Positions 1-11,392 of a stretch of 64,000 bases of DNA are shown here, in pieces; positions within the stretch are counted from its first letter, which is position 1, and every line of letters starts with the position of its first letter. The DNA lies in contig VXAI01000020.1 in the NCBI GenBank assembly GCA_013399305.1, positions 6,332,607 to 6,396,606 of the forward strand, written 5' to 3'. The position numbers were made by a program, and so were the translations under genes. The notes beneath the pieces were generated by a model. It was not told where the DNA came from. It worked only from the letters and a program-made list of their open reading frames with translations, and did no database searches. This DNA comes from Rostratula benghalensis (Eukaryota; Chordata; Aves; Charadriiformes; Rostratulidae).

Positions 1-2745
1 ATGGGAGATTCCAGAGGACGTAGAAAAAGATGGACTCAGATTTGTCATTTAAATTCAATTTAATTTCACAGTCATTACAAGTGGTCACTATCAACTTGTA
101 GTTTTACAAATTCATAAATATGTGAAATGTATTAATTCCTTCTTCCAAGGGCAGCATCATATATATTGCATAGTACGTAATGTAGATTCTGAATAACTTG
201 CCATTGGTGACTGGACTCTGAACAGCTTATTTAAGTTTATAGAAAGCAGACATCCTTTCCCATTCTTGCCACCAGTTCTAGACTGTCATTTGACCTGCAA
301 TACGTGGTTCAGGATGGTTTGCTATAATATGTATTTACATATTGTTACAAAGGCAAACTTTTGTCACTTACTTAGCCTTAGTCACCAACTCCTTGTACTA
401 TTTGTATTGCTACAGGAAAAGCCTTTTTCCTCAGCTTGACATACTTTTTTATTTTAAGGACTAAATGCTTGCAAAATATTATTTTTCAAAACAAAACTAT
501 TTTTGCTCTAAAGGAAAAACATCTGAAGCCACGATAATTTCATGACTTTTTTTTTGTCTGTTAAAAATAGTCAGGCTGATCCAACCTAGAGGCTAAACGG
601 TCTTAGTGCCAATTTTTCTTTTGGTGTGGCTACAAGTTATAAAGAATACATCCTGTTGAAAATGGATTGATCTGAAGGGAATTAAGCACCAAATTGTCCC
701 AGACTTTGCAAGGCCATGCATATGCTGAAGGTAATGATGAGGTCTCTAGTAAGCCTGTAATAAGGTACAAGACTAAATGTGGAAAAGCAGCTTGTTCACT
801 GCTCTGTTCTTAGAAATTTAAAAAGGGAATTATGATTGCAGTCATGAGACTTTAGTTAGAATCATTTGGATTGGTCTTATCTCATTGAAAATTGAGATTC
901 TTAGTCAATGCTCCAGAGGCAGGTAAATATTATTAACCTTTGGAGATCCAACAGGTTAGTAATAGGCCCCCTTGCCACTTAAAGATATCCAGTAAGAACC
1001 CTATAACAAAAAAATTTAAAAAATGGATGCTTAATTTTGTCTTTTGTACTGATTCCACTATGTGAAATGTGTGCATTTTTCTTTAAACTGTGGCAGTACA
1101 AGAGCTCCAGCTCCAGGTGGGGCTGAGTGTGGCTATGCTGGTACGACAGCACTTCCTTCTAGCATAGCTTATCCTCATAAATTTATACTGGAACAGCACT
1201 TGTAGTAGCCTTTTGTAGCACTCCCAGCAGGCCTTTGATATCCCTAAGAGAAGGAGGGATTAGGAGGCTGGAGAAGGAGGTGAAGAAGCAATGGTCATCC
1301 ATAAGCAGGTCTTGGTACAGCGCGTGTATTCCTGCAGCAGGCAGTGTGGCAGCGCAGGCCTCCCACTGGCACCCGGGAGAAATCTGTCTCTACTAAATGT
1401 ACTGACTTCAAACGGGCAGAGCCAGTGGTAGAAACCCCTGCATGTAAACAGGTCCCACATCTCTCTTCTCTGTTTCTCTGTGCTTTGTTCTGCTTGCTCA
1501 GCCATGTATTTTAATTGTAAACCCCCTTTCTTCTGTTGTTTCTCTCTCTCTGTTATTTTGGCATTGCTGCAAACTTCAAATTACCTCTCAGATGTACTGT
1601 TTTTTCTGTGTGTGCCCCTTTGCAGCTAGTAAAGATATTTGTATAGAACGTGAAGCTTTTTCTATAAACCAGTTACACAATCATATGATTTCTAAAGCAG
1701 GATGGAGTAAATAATTTTTATTAATTCTTATTGACCATTAGGTATTTGGAATATATTCTTGTTTGTGGGTTGGATTAACGTAAAAAGCAAACACAGGATT
1801 GGGAACTGTCTTGTGTTCCTTTGGTTGCCAATCTGGGGTCTGGAAGAAATTTTCTTGCACTAGAAGTTGGCTGCATTTTGAGTTTTCCTTGTAGTTTTGA
1901 GTGGAGATCAGGTGGGTCAAATACCACAGATCTGCTCTTTGTTCCAGAAATAGAATTCATATTGTTAGTGTTTAGGTTGTGATGATGTCCAAAACATGCT
2001 GGATGCTTTCCAAACTGGAAGAAGGAAGCCATACCTGCTTGGAGAGTACAATCGCTCCAGATGACAGGACCTGTGTCTGGGAATAGCAGTGCTGTACAGA
2101 AAGGCTGGTGATGGTCAGCAGGATACCCGGCAGTCTAAGTTGCAATATGTTGAAATAACTGGTGCCAGTATTTACCAAAGAAAAGCTTTAAGAACATGTT
2201 GGAAAAACATCTTTTAGGTTTGGTTTGGGTATAGACTGTGCTGCTGTGGAAGAGAAAAACATCTTAAGTCCTTCCTTCTCTCCACAGCCCTCTCCTGTGC
2301 AAAGCTTTCTAACTGCATCTGTCAGTTTGGGATGCTGTGGTCACACACTGAAGTGTTTGTCAGGAATGACAAATTTTTGGTCTGCTAATCCTGTTTTATA
2401 GAGTTACAGTGATACATTTGGACAAGGAAATCAATGCCAGGCTGGGCATTTGAATAAGACTTTTTTTCCTGTTTTGTGTTTTCAGGCAGCGTAATGTGAT
2501 TCCTTGGTTTTGGAAAATTTGGGTTTCAGCAGCAGGAGGTTTATGTAGAGGAATATGAGCAGCATTAATAAAGCAGATTTATTTGTTTAGTAGAATTATT
2601 AATAAACTGATCTAGTAAACTAGATTTATTAGTTAATAAAACAACTTAATTGGGAGATGTAAGAGAAAGTAGGCTTTTTGTATAAAATTTATATCTAATA
2701 AACACATTCTGTACAGGCACTGTAGTAAGTTATATTCATCCATTT

Positions 2746-2878
2746 AATACTTTTGTTTTTACTATTTAATCATAAATCAGTTCAAGAGAGAAACTTCAGA
2801 ATATAGCTGAATACTTTTGTTTTGTTTTTAATATTTAAGCATAAATCAGTTCAAGAGGGAAATTTCAGAATATAGCTG
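2746..2878. repeat. Imperfect tandem duplication, 64 and 69 bp units
   Basis: Unit 1 (2746-2809) and unit 2 (2810-2878) abut directly. Both begin AATACTTTTGTTTT and end CAGAATATAGCTG, and both share ATAAATCAGTTCAAGAG in the middle. They differ by a few substitutions and a 5-base length change in the T/A-rich part, so the duplication is not very recent. Confidence 0.9.
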
Positions 2879-3311
2879 TTCATCAAGCACATGGATTGGT
2901 CCAGATGGAGTCAGATATTCTAATCAAACTTTCAATCAAGGTAAGAGGAGCTAAGTGATTGATATCTGGGAACAAATTGAATTTGTATAACTTGAAGTGA
3001 TGTCCGAGTGTATTTACTCATAATGTAGGTTTTCTTCAAAGTAATGTATCCCTTTTGAGGGATATATCAGAACTAAATTCCATACTTAAGCCAAATATGA
3101 TGGGAAGTTCCTGAGTTATTACCTCTGAAAGGAATGGGGAAAGAGCCCTCCTGAAGTAGTATGGAACATGCCCAGTAAGTCTTTGGCTTAAGTGGCTTCA
3201 TTTTCTCCTGGTTTAGACAAGATTAAGATCACACAGGTGAGACTGGAACCTTGGGAATGTTCTTTGTTTTCTTGAAAGTGCCCCAGATGCTGAAGCTGCC
3301 GTGGAAACTCC

Positions 3312-4245
3312 AATCACAGAATGATATGGGGTTGGAAGGGACGTCTGGAGTTCATCTTGTTCAACTCCCCCGCGAAAGCAGGTCATCCTAAAGCAGGTTG
3401 CACAGGAACATGCCCAGGCAGTTTTGAATGTCTCCAGAGACGGAGACTCCACCACCTCTCTGGGCAGCCTGTTGCAGTGCTCTGCCACCCTCACAGGAAT
3501 GAAACTCTTCCTCATGTTTAGAGGGAACTTCTGATATTCACGTTTGGGCCCATTTCCTCTTGTCCTGTCACTGGGCACCACTGAAAGAAAAAAGACTGGC
3601 CTCTTCCTCTTGACACCCACCATTTAACTCGTTATAGGTGGTGATCAGATCCTCCCTCAACCTTCTCTTCTCCAGACTAAAAAGACGCAAGTCCCTCAGC
3701 CTGCCCTTGTAAGAGAGATGCTCCAGGCCCCTAATGATCTTTGTGATCCTCTGCTGTACCCTCTCCAGCAGTTTCCCTGTCCTTCTTGAACTAGGTAGCC
3801 TGGAATTGGACACAGTACTCCAGATGGGGCCTCACCAGGGCAGAGTGGAGGGGCAGGATTGTCTCCCTCGACCTGCTGGCCACACTCTTCCTGATGCACC
3901 CCAGGATGTCATTGTCCTTCTTGGCCACAGGGGCACATTGCTGGCTCATGGTCGTCCTGTTGTCCCCCAGAACTTCCAGGTCTATTTCCAGAGAGCTGCT
4001 CTCTGTCAGCTCAGCCCCCAACCTGTACAGGTGCATGGGGTTATTCCTCCCCAGGTGCAGCACTCTATGCTTGCCCTTGTTGAACTTTGTGTTCCTCTCT
4101 GTCTAGCTCTCTCCATCCTGTCTAAGGTCTTGCTGTATGGTGGCACAGCCTTCTGGTGTGTGAGCCAGCCCTCCCAGTTTTGAATCATCTGCTGCAGGTA
4201 CACTCCGTCCCTTCATCCAGGCCGATATTCAAGAGGACTGGATCT
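3312..4245 (-). mobile_element. CR1 LINE fragment, 3' part, antisense to the gene
   Basis: This is a 5'-truncated CR1 retrotransposon on the minus strand. Its 3' end is at about 3312, where the plus strand reads ATCACAGAATGATATGG followed by the GGTTGGAAGGGAC block typical of CR1 tails. Conceptual minus-strand translation gives fragments of the C-terminal part of the CR1 ORF2 reverse transcriptase, such as RITKIIRGLEHLSYKGRLRD and SLEKRRLREDL near 3640-3760, and [13 protein letters not shown] near 3800. These fall in different frames, so the copy is dead. The element ends about 157 bp before the CLC exon at 4403, close to its branch point and acceptor. Confidence 0.93.
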
Positions 4246-4402
4246 ACAGCTGATCAGTCATGCCATTGTAGGTGCTATTAAATTAACTGATCTATGTACT
4301 TTGCTGTTTTTTTATCATGTTTAGGCAAATGAGAACTACTACTAACTTTATTTTTGTAAAGGATGTTTTGTATCTCCCCATGTCTCTTCCTCTGTGTTGC
4401 AG

Positions 4403-4574
4403 CTGCTACGCTTCTCATGGAAAATGGGAAGCAAGGGATCACATATCTTTTCAAACGTGGGACTCATGAAGAATTTGGATACACATCCCTCTGCACTGCT
4501 TTGGCATTTTATTTCATCCTCAGCTGTTGGACGGCAGGTTCTGCTGTTGCTAGTGGCCTGGTTATTCCTATGCT
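4403..4574 (+). CDS. CLC-6/7-like transporter, exon with GxFxP-type pore motif
   Basis: First visible coding exon of a CLC chloride/proton transporter. A pyrimidine tract and AG at 4401-4402 precede it and the donor GTAAGC follows at 4575. It begins with two bases of a split codon and ends with CT, completed by the first base of the next exon to a leucine (residue 57). The peptide opens ATLLMENGKQ, aligning with the MATLFFNP/MAALFFNT region of CLC-6/CLC-7. It continues through a hydrophobic helix (ALAFYFILSCWTAG) to ASGLVIPML. In CLC proteins the helix around GxFxP helps bind the central chloride through backbone amides. Here the motif reads GLVIP (residues 51-55), with valine where phenylalanine is usual, and CWTYG reads CWTAG. 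Family assignment is strong. Upstream exons with the gating glutamate are outside the window. Confidence 0.93.
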
Positions 4575-6181
4575 GTAAGCTTCACCCTTCTTGGTTTGAG
4601 CTTCCTGTACAAAAGGCCTGTGTTGAGTAGCAACATTCTGAATTGTAAGCTGAAATCTTGGCAATAGCAAAGCTATAATTGTTTGGAGGAGGTTATATAG
4701 GTGGAACAGGATGGTTTGCTTGGAAAAAGATGCTAAAGTCGTGGAAAAGAATGAACAAAAATCATCTGAGAATAGCTGTGTAAGGACTATAGCCAAACCC
4801 ATGTACTTTCCAAGTATAGATCATTTGAATCCTTTGGGGACAAAGAGAGAGTCCCTGCTGCTGGCTCCGTCTCTGTAACTGTAGAAATAAGGGTTCAGGT
4901 CCAGATTTCTCATCTGTTTCTTATGTACATAATAGCCTGAATCTTAATCTTGGACATCAACACCCTAGACTTTGGAGAAAACTGTAGTTAGGTCTTTATT
5001 GTACTTTTTAGAAAGCTGTGGTAGACTAGAGCAAAGTTCTTACAGTAATGTTGAGAGGTTTAATGTTCTGCAAGCAAGGAATCATGGCTGGAGACTGGGT
5101 ATCCAGCATAATCCAATTGAAATACCAAAAAAAAAAATCTAAAAAAGAAAATGTTGTGTGTATGACCTTCCGCCTGTGCCCTACTCCTGAGTATTCACCT
5201 CTTACCTTCCCCAAACTGTTGTCTAAATCAATTTTAAAAATGCATTGTTTGCTGAAACATAGCACTCTTGGCCAAATAGATATTGATAGTGAAATCTGTC
5301 AGCCAGCTCCTATGTTTCTGACCCAATAAGCTGAATTTTATAACCATTCTATAACTACTAGAACTGTATCCATCAATAAAATTAATGAATTGCATGAATA
5401 AATGGGGAAAAAGTTGACTAATGGTGCAAGACTATTCTCCCCAAATCAGATAATATATGTCATATATATCATCATTGTATAAATAATAGTAATGATTTAC
5501 CATTTTTGCAAGGAAGGTGAATGTCTGTACAAATGCAGTTTATTGGCTGACACTTGGATCTCTATATTTTATTCCTTGCATATGGAAAGAAAGCCTGTGT
5601 TTCACGCCAGAAATTTAGGTGCCTAACTGCTAATTTTTGGTTTTGCTCTTCAGTGTAGCATACAGTAGCTTTGAGGACTTGTGGCTTTTCTTCACAGCTT
5701 CATTCCTGGTTAGCTTTGGGCAGGTCATTAATATCTGTTAGTCCATTTTGCCCATTTGTTATATGGCTGTAATATTTTAACTGCCAGGTTTCTGGGGTGC
5801 GGGTGGATTGAATTCTAAGAGATTATATAAGGCTGGAGCTCTACAAGTGTGGACTTTCTGTTGGAAATATCCCAGTGTGTATGTCTGTGACCTGTAGTTT
5901 TGACTGTATTCCTGTAAGGTTCATTCTCATTTGGCTTTGAAGAACATTAAAAAAGACATGCTAATAGTCCTTTTTCTTCAGAATATGGTACATCTGGCAG
6001 TTTTGTGCTAGTGACTGGCACTAAATCAATGTTCATGCTAAAGAAGGATGCTACAGGTTTTCTTGGGAAAAGACTTGCTATAGAAGTTGACAAAATTATC
6101 TGGGATCAACAGAATATTTGGAGGAATTTGAGAAAACATGATCATTGGCAAGAAGAGTGATCTTTTTCTTCTTGCATACAG
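4575..6181 (+). other. Intron, 1607 bp
   Basis: Bounded by donor GTAAGC and an acceptor ending TGCATACAG at 6181. It joins residue 57 across a phase-2 split codon. It contains a MIR-like fossil at about 5700-5845 and otherwise AT-rich unique sequence. No further coding exon is needed, because the protein alignment runs straight across the junction. Confidence 0.85.
5700..5845 (+). repeat. MIR-like ancient SINE fragment (tentative)
   Basis: The stretch reads TTTGGGCAGGTCATTAAT, then CATTTTGCCCATTTGTTATATGG, GCTGTAATATTTTAACTGCC and GGATTGAATTCTAAGAG. In order and spacing this resembles the middle and 3' part of the MIR consensus (the 'gggcaagttacttaacctct ... tcatctgtaaaatgg' region). The match is by eye and eroded. 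No tRNA-type promoter boxes can be recognised. Confidence 0.45.
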
Positions 6182-6353
6182 GTACACAGGAGCTTTGTAT
6201 GGCAGGATAATCGGTTTGATCCTTGTTTCCATTTTTGGTGTTCAAACTAATGAATATGGAGCATGGATTGATCCAGGTCTCTTTGCTGCCATTGGAGCTG
6301 CCTCATTTTTCAGTGGCGTGTCAAGACTAACCATCTCCCTCACTGTGATAATG
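6182..6353 (+). CDS. CLC-6/7-like transporter, helix N to P region exon
   Basis: Coding exon with acceptor AG at 6180-6181 and a consensus donor GTAAGT at 6354. It starts with the single base that completes leucine 57 and ends in phase 0 after methionine 114. The peptide runs YTGALYGRIIGL, a hydrophobic stretch, then IDPGLFAAIGAASFFSGVSR and LTISLTVIM. This corresponds to the GAAxLGGxxRMTxSLTVIM segment shared by CLC-6 and CLC-7, in the last third of the membrane domain. Those proteins have GG or GGV before the arginine, while here it is SGVSR. The reading frame is intact and hydrophobicity is as expected. This segment is what places the gene in the intracellular CLC-6/7 branch rather than among the plasma-membrane channels. 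Confidence 0.95.
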
Positions 6354-8554
6354 GTAAGTATGTTAAGTGTTTGGGTATCTGTGTGGCCAACGTTGAGTTG
6401 AGCTTTTGCTGCTGCAGCTAAATGAACCACAGGTGGTGTCCCACACACATTGAGCCACAGAGAAATAAATTATTTGCCCAGCTATTTCTAGCTTGTCCGG
6501 AGAAGTGTGTGTGGGTTTTTTGTTTTGTTTTGGGGTTTTTTTTTTTTTTAATTATTTTCTTTCTGGGATCTTTTATTTGTAAAGTGTAAGTTTGGAAATA
6601 ACACCTTGAGAAATCTGACAATCTCTATTCCTATTTTTTAAATTTTTGGGAGTTACAGAAATGGTAATGGCATCAGGGGTTCACAAACAAGAAAACAGAA
6701 TGTACTATCTTTTGTTTCTTCTAGTTAACAAAAACATAGTAGTTCACAGTGCTTGGCCTGTGAATTGACTTCTGGGGGTGCTGAGGGCCTTGTACAATGC
6801 ACCTTTTTGTATTAGGGCTGAATATGGCCTTCTGGATGGAGTAAGTGAAGATTTGCAGTAGTATAGGCAAATGATGCAATGGGAAGCCTCCCAGACATCT
6901 CTGGTAAATTTATACCTTATAGATTTCAAAATTCTGAGGTTCCCTTGGAACACATTTCCTATGTTTCCTGCTCCTATCCTTTTATAACAGAACATTTTGG
7001 GTCTGCGCTACAACACTTTCCAGGCAAACCTCTGAAAGCAAAAGGGTTTGCCCGTAATTGTTTTATAATTTGAGAGGATGTTCTTTGCTCTCTCTGGCTG
7101 CAACACCAGGGGATGGTGAGTGAAATTCAGCTTAGTCCACAGAGAAGTGGCATTGAGGTCACAAGGGGGAAGCTTTCACCCTTTCACAGCAAGATATTCA
7201 AGCTCTATAAGTGTTACTGTGTGTTGAAATTTCACCCATGACTAAACCCTGCCTTGGCTGCCCAGCTGGCTTTGCCCAAAAGGCTCTCATTAAAATCTTT
7301 GCAGATGTCAGAATTCACCTGGAGTGACCAAGCCAGGATTTTTCCCTCCTAGTACGCTGTTGCACAGTGTTTGATAAAGTAGCTGTTTATTGGCACTTGC
7401 ACTGAATTGAGTTCATTTTAGTCATAGATTGGGTAAATTGTGTAGGAAGCATTTTTGGTTTTTTATGTTCAAGCTTGAAAGGCGTTGGATGTACATAAAA
7501 AAATTCTCTATTGTGAAATAATAGTTAGATTGATTATGGAAACACTCCTCCTTCAGTGTCTTCTTGGTACTTTAGCACTTACTTATCCATTAAGTAAAAA
7601 GGCACTCTGGTAATTTCGCTTCTATTATTGCCATTATGCATCTTTTAAAAGTTACTGTATGATTTGTTGGCCAGCTACTAAGTCTGTAAGACTTGAAGGG
7701 GATAAAGTTGGTGCCTGAATGCTGTGTGTAAATTTTTGGAAAGTCCCAGTTACCACTAAATATAATGTCTTTTTCAAAGTAGACCTGAATTTTCTTACAA
7801 TGGCTCAATCCATCTTAATTTGCAAACCATTACTTTATGGTGTTGCTGCAGTTGTAAGTCCTTAGTGCCAAAAGCAGTTGATTGACATCTTCCTTAACTT
7901 TATGCTCACAAGTCTTTGCTTCATTGCATGGAAGTGAGAGGTAATTATGTGCCAGAACACTTGCTGGTCTTGGATGACAGAACTGCATTTCATTTGGCTC
8001 TAGTAGAGAGAAAAAGCCTACATTCTATTTGCTTCAATTTCTCTCTGCCTTCCCTGTTACCTGCACTTGTTCTGGGTTGTTTTTTTTTTTTTTCCAGCTG
8101 CCTCTGAGTATGCATGTATGGCACATGCAAAACAATAGCTGGAAACTGTTAAGAGAGCTGTAGGAAAGTCAGTTGGAAAGGCACTAGAAAAATGATGAGG
8201 CCTGCGTTGCAATGTGTTCTGAATTCCCCTAGGTGTCATGTTATAACTCTTCTGTGCCTCTCTTTGCGGAGGCAGATTGTGTTTCAATTCATGTACATCC
8301 AAGATAAATAGCTGCATTGCTTGAGGAAATATTAATTTTTGAGGAGAAAAAAGGTCTTGGACATGACAATGCAAAAACATAATTAAAAGGTTGTGCCCTC
8401 AAACCATAAAATGCACATATTTTTCCTATATTGTCTGATGGGCTCAAAAAGAATTGAGAATGTTTGCCTTGGCTTTTCACACAGCCTTCCATTTGGAAAC
8501 AGTTATGAATGTGGGACTTGTAGCGAACAGGTTTGTAACATGCTTTTATTTTAA

Positions 8555-8576
8555 TTTTTTTTTTTTTTTTTTTTTT
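8555..8576. repeat. Poly(T) run of 22
   Basis: An uninterrupted homopolymer of 22 T follows TTTTATTTTAA and leads into CCCTCAGGGCAG. It imitates a splice acceptor, but the downstream sequence shows no CLC homology. Length is expected to vary between individuals and assemblies. Confidence 0.9.
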
Positions 8577-11046
8577 CCCTCAGGGCAGACCCCACAGGCA
8601 TCTGCCCACCTCTTCTTTCTTGGCTGCCTCTTTCTACCCCCCATGCTGACACTTGACCCTCCTCCTCGGCTCTTTGTGGCAAACGGTAGATGTGGTGACA
8701 TTTTCCTTGGCAAGTATAAGGACCAGCCTTATGACTTGCCTTCCCGCAGCCTTCTGTCTCCCACGTCTTTTTAAGCATCGTGTGTTCTGAGCTTGCTGGC
8801 CTCAGGGTGCACTAGATATGGGAAGAGGAATAGCATCTTCCTACAGTGTGTTTTGTCTCTGGGTAATTCTGTATCTTCATTGTTCCTTTTCTATTTTTAA
8901 CTCTTGATAGAACACTGCCTTGCAGGGGTTAAAGAGGAAACGTAGCACTGGGCTAGCATAGGATTAGCGTCCTTCTCAGGTACTGGTGATGCCCCTGTGT
9001 CCAAGCTGAGAGAAGTTTGATTTACACTGGCTTGGAACCTTTGTCTCCTGAGTTGTCTGTCTTTCTGTTGCACAAGATGGAAAATAGCCCTGGCTCTCTC
9101 CCCTTTCTCGCCTGTTCTGCTCAAACAGAATTAAGGCAGTGTATCAGTTTATTGGCCTAGTTCATTTCTCCAAGAAATCTCTTCTGATGGATATGGTGAA
9201 TGCAATTAATTCTGAAAAGGTTCAGACTAAAACCCCTCCTCTGAGTGTGAAACACTGAAATATCAGGCTTTTGACAGGTGTAGACCAAAGGAGAAAATAA
9301 GAGTATTCCTTAGGATTTGGAAGGGGAAACGCAATGTTGTTATATAAACCAAAGGGAAATTTCTCTAGGGGATTAAATCACTGAAGGCCTTTCCTTCAGT
9401 CTTTTGCTAATGGTGAGTGTAGCTGCTGTGAATGAGTGGCTTGTGCAAACAGCCTTAGTGTTGGTACTGAATGAAGTAGAATGACCACCTGATGGAGGTT
9501 CAGAGCGTTATTAAAATTTGCTTGTTGATTTCTGTCTGAGTCTGCAATGCCTTAGAAACAATGAGCTGTATGTAAAGTAGTCTGGTTTGTAAGACCAGAT
9601 GTGAGCTTTGTCTGGGCTCTCTGCTTTCTGACGTCTAAATTGAGACAGGCACACTGGCAGAGCACTGGATGTAAGTCACCACTGCCCTGCCCTATAGTTA
9701 GGACATTTAGTATATTTGCTACTCAGTCCATTAAGAAATTAAAATGAACACTTATTTTTTTGCGTAATTTGGGTACTTCAGTGATAATGTATACTTCTGA
9801 CATGCTTCACAGCAGTGCTGCAGGTTGCCTTGAATTAGTGCGATAAAATAACAGTGTCAGCTGGTAGTAAAAATTGAACCCTAATCTCTCCCCTCTTTGT
9901 AGTTCTTCACACTTTTAGTTTTGGGAAAATGTGCTTATCTCAAATTATAGGCAGGATGTATTATTGCAAATTCTGTGGCTGCCCTTCTCACTTCCTCTGA
10001 GAAAGAGACTCTCAATAAGCTTAAGTCCTTTCACAAGTAATTTAAGTAGAGCATCAGCCATGGACACTTACCATAGATGACAGACACATTTTGTTTTACA
10101 GCTGTGTGAGTGTACAGCACAGCCAACCACTCAGTCCAACTAACTAGAGGGAAGTTGTAAGATGAGCAGAATGGTGATATAAGATGTTAGAAAAATAAGC
10201 ACAATGCTTCTAAAATACATGTAAAATCTGCCTGGTATCCGGTGCAGCTTTTTCACAGGAGAACGGTGTTGCTTAGTGGTTGTAGGACACACAATGCTGC
10301 ATTTTCAACCATTTACAGCAATGACGATGCAAGCAGGAAGGATGATTTTGGAAATGTTAAAGCAAATATAAATTCTGAATCTTTCCTTGTTGGAGTGGAG
10401 GTGCCAGAAATATCTCATAGCCGGTGCTTGGGGACCAAACAGTGAAAACAATCCTGGCTGCTCATGGGTTTGCTTGTGTGTATTGCCGCTAAGGAAATCA
10501 TCGGGGGTGTGGGGGGACAGGAATTCTCATTGATTTAAATCAAATTTCTCCTAATTGAGGCTTGATCTAATGGATGATAGCTCTATTCTACAGGTGAAGA
10601 CGGATAAATTAAATGCTAACTGGGCAAGAAAAGTGTGATATGTATCATGCTTGAATTAAATGTAAATGTTGATAGATGTGAATTCTAGGATTTCTTCTTG
10701 TCTAGTGGGATGCCAGAAAAAGTCTGTGTAGTTTTGCCTTTCAGTGTGCCAGGAGTAATTGGATTGTGTTACTTTCCACTTCAGCTTCCTCTGTGGTGCT
10801 GTAGAGCCATGAACTGGATTGCCAGCAGATGTGTTTTGATCTTGGTTAGTACCCAGTTATACCTTGAAGCATTTCTGTGAGTTTCCCCTGCTCACCTCTG
10901 CAAATTATTAATATTGTGCTCTTTTGGGTGATTTGGGGGGGCATGTAAATAACTTACGTGCTGCTTTTTTTTGTTTGTTTTAGTAGAAATGCTGGGTTAC
11001 CCAGTGAACTGATTTTCCTATGATGCTTTGCATTTCTGTCAGAATT

Positions 11047-11392
11047 TAGAATCATAGAATGGTTAGAGTTGGAAGGGATCTTTGACTTCCAACCCTGCTG
11101 CCATGGGCAGAGACAACTCCCACCAGAGCAGGTTGCTCAAAGCCCCATCCAGCCTGGCCTTGAACACTTCCAGCGATGGGGAATCCACAACTCCTCTGGG
11201 CAACCAGTGCCAGTGTCTCACCACCCTCACCACATCTAATCTAAATCTCTCCTCTTTCACTTTAAAAACACTACCTCTTGTGAATGACATTTCCCCAGTT
11301 TTCAGGTCCTTCCTGCCTGCTGCCCCCTGTTACCTGTTGCTGTTCTACTTGGCTGCTAGCAGGGCAAGGTCTCCCTGAGAAGGAAGTGAGGA
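11047..11392 (-). mobile_element. CR1 LINE 3' fragment, antisense
   Basis: The 3' end is at about 11047, with the tail signature AATCATAGAATGGTTAGAG and TTGGAAGGGATCT on the plus strand. It continues through CCATGGGCAGAGACAACTCC, GGTTGCTCAAAGCCCCATCC and CTCTCCTCTTTCACTTTAAAA, all typical of the CR1 3' region read in reverse. Beyond about 11290 the match breaks and resumes weakly at GCAAGGTCTCCCTGAGAAGG, suggesting an internal rearrangement or insertion. The minus-strand translation near 11063-11290 carries the CR1 C-terminal pattern RHWHWLPRGVVDSPSLEVFK. Confidence 0.92.

Larger units (their letters stand above)
1..4402 (+). other. 5' intron (partial) before the first visible CLC exon
   Basis: This stretch precedes the first exon I can recognise and ends in a pyrimidine-rich acceptor with AG at 4401-4402. 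The exon it joins begins with two bases of a split codon, so the previous exon must end in phase 1. No such exon was recognised here, so the intron is probably longer than 4.4 kb and the earlier exons lie off the window. Contents seen are AT-rich unique sequence, a tandem duplication at 2746-2878 and a CR1 fragment at 3312-4245. The short open frames on both strands resemble no protein I know, apart from CR1 remnants. Confidence 0.7.

Noticed and set aside
2271..2390. Acceptor-like CTTCCTTCTCTCCACAG at 2271-2287 followed by an open stretch
   Set aside because: No frame matches the CLC segment expected upstream (a YNxMA-type motif) and no donor gives the required phase-1 end.
8555..8774. Strong acceptor-like tract (poly(T), CCCTCAG at 8577-8583) followed by an open frame to 8772
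   Set aside because: The peptide has no CLC similarity, and the exons on either side already join in phase with continuous homology (VIM to VEIT).
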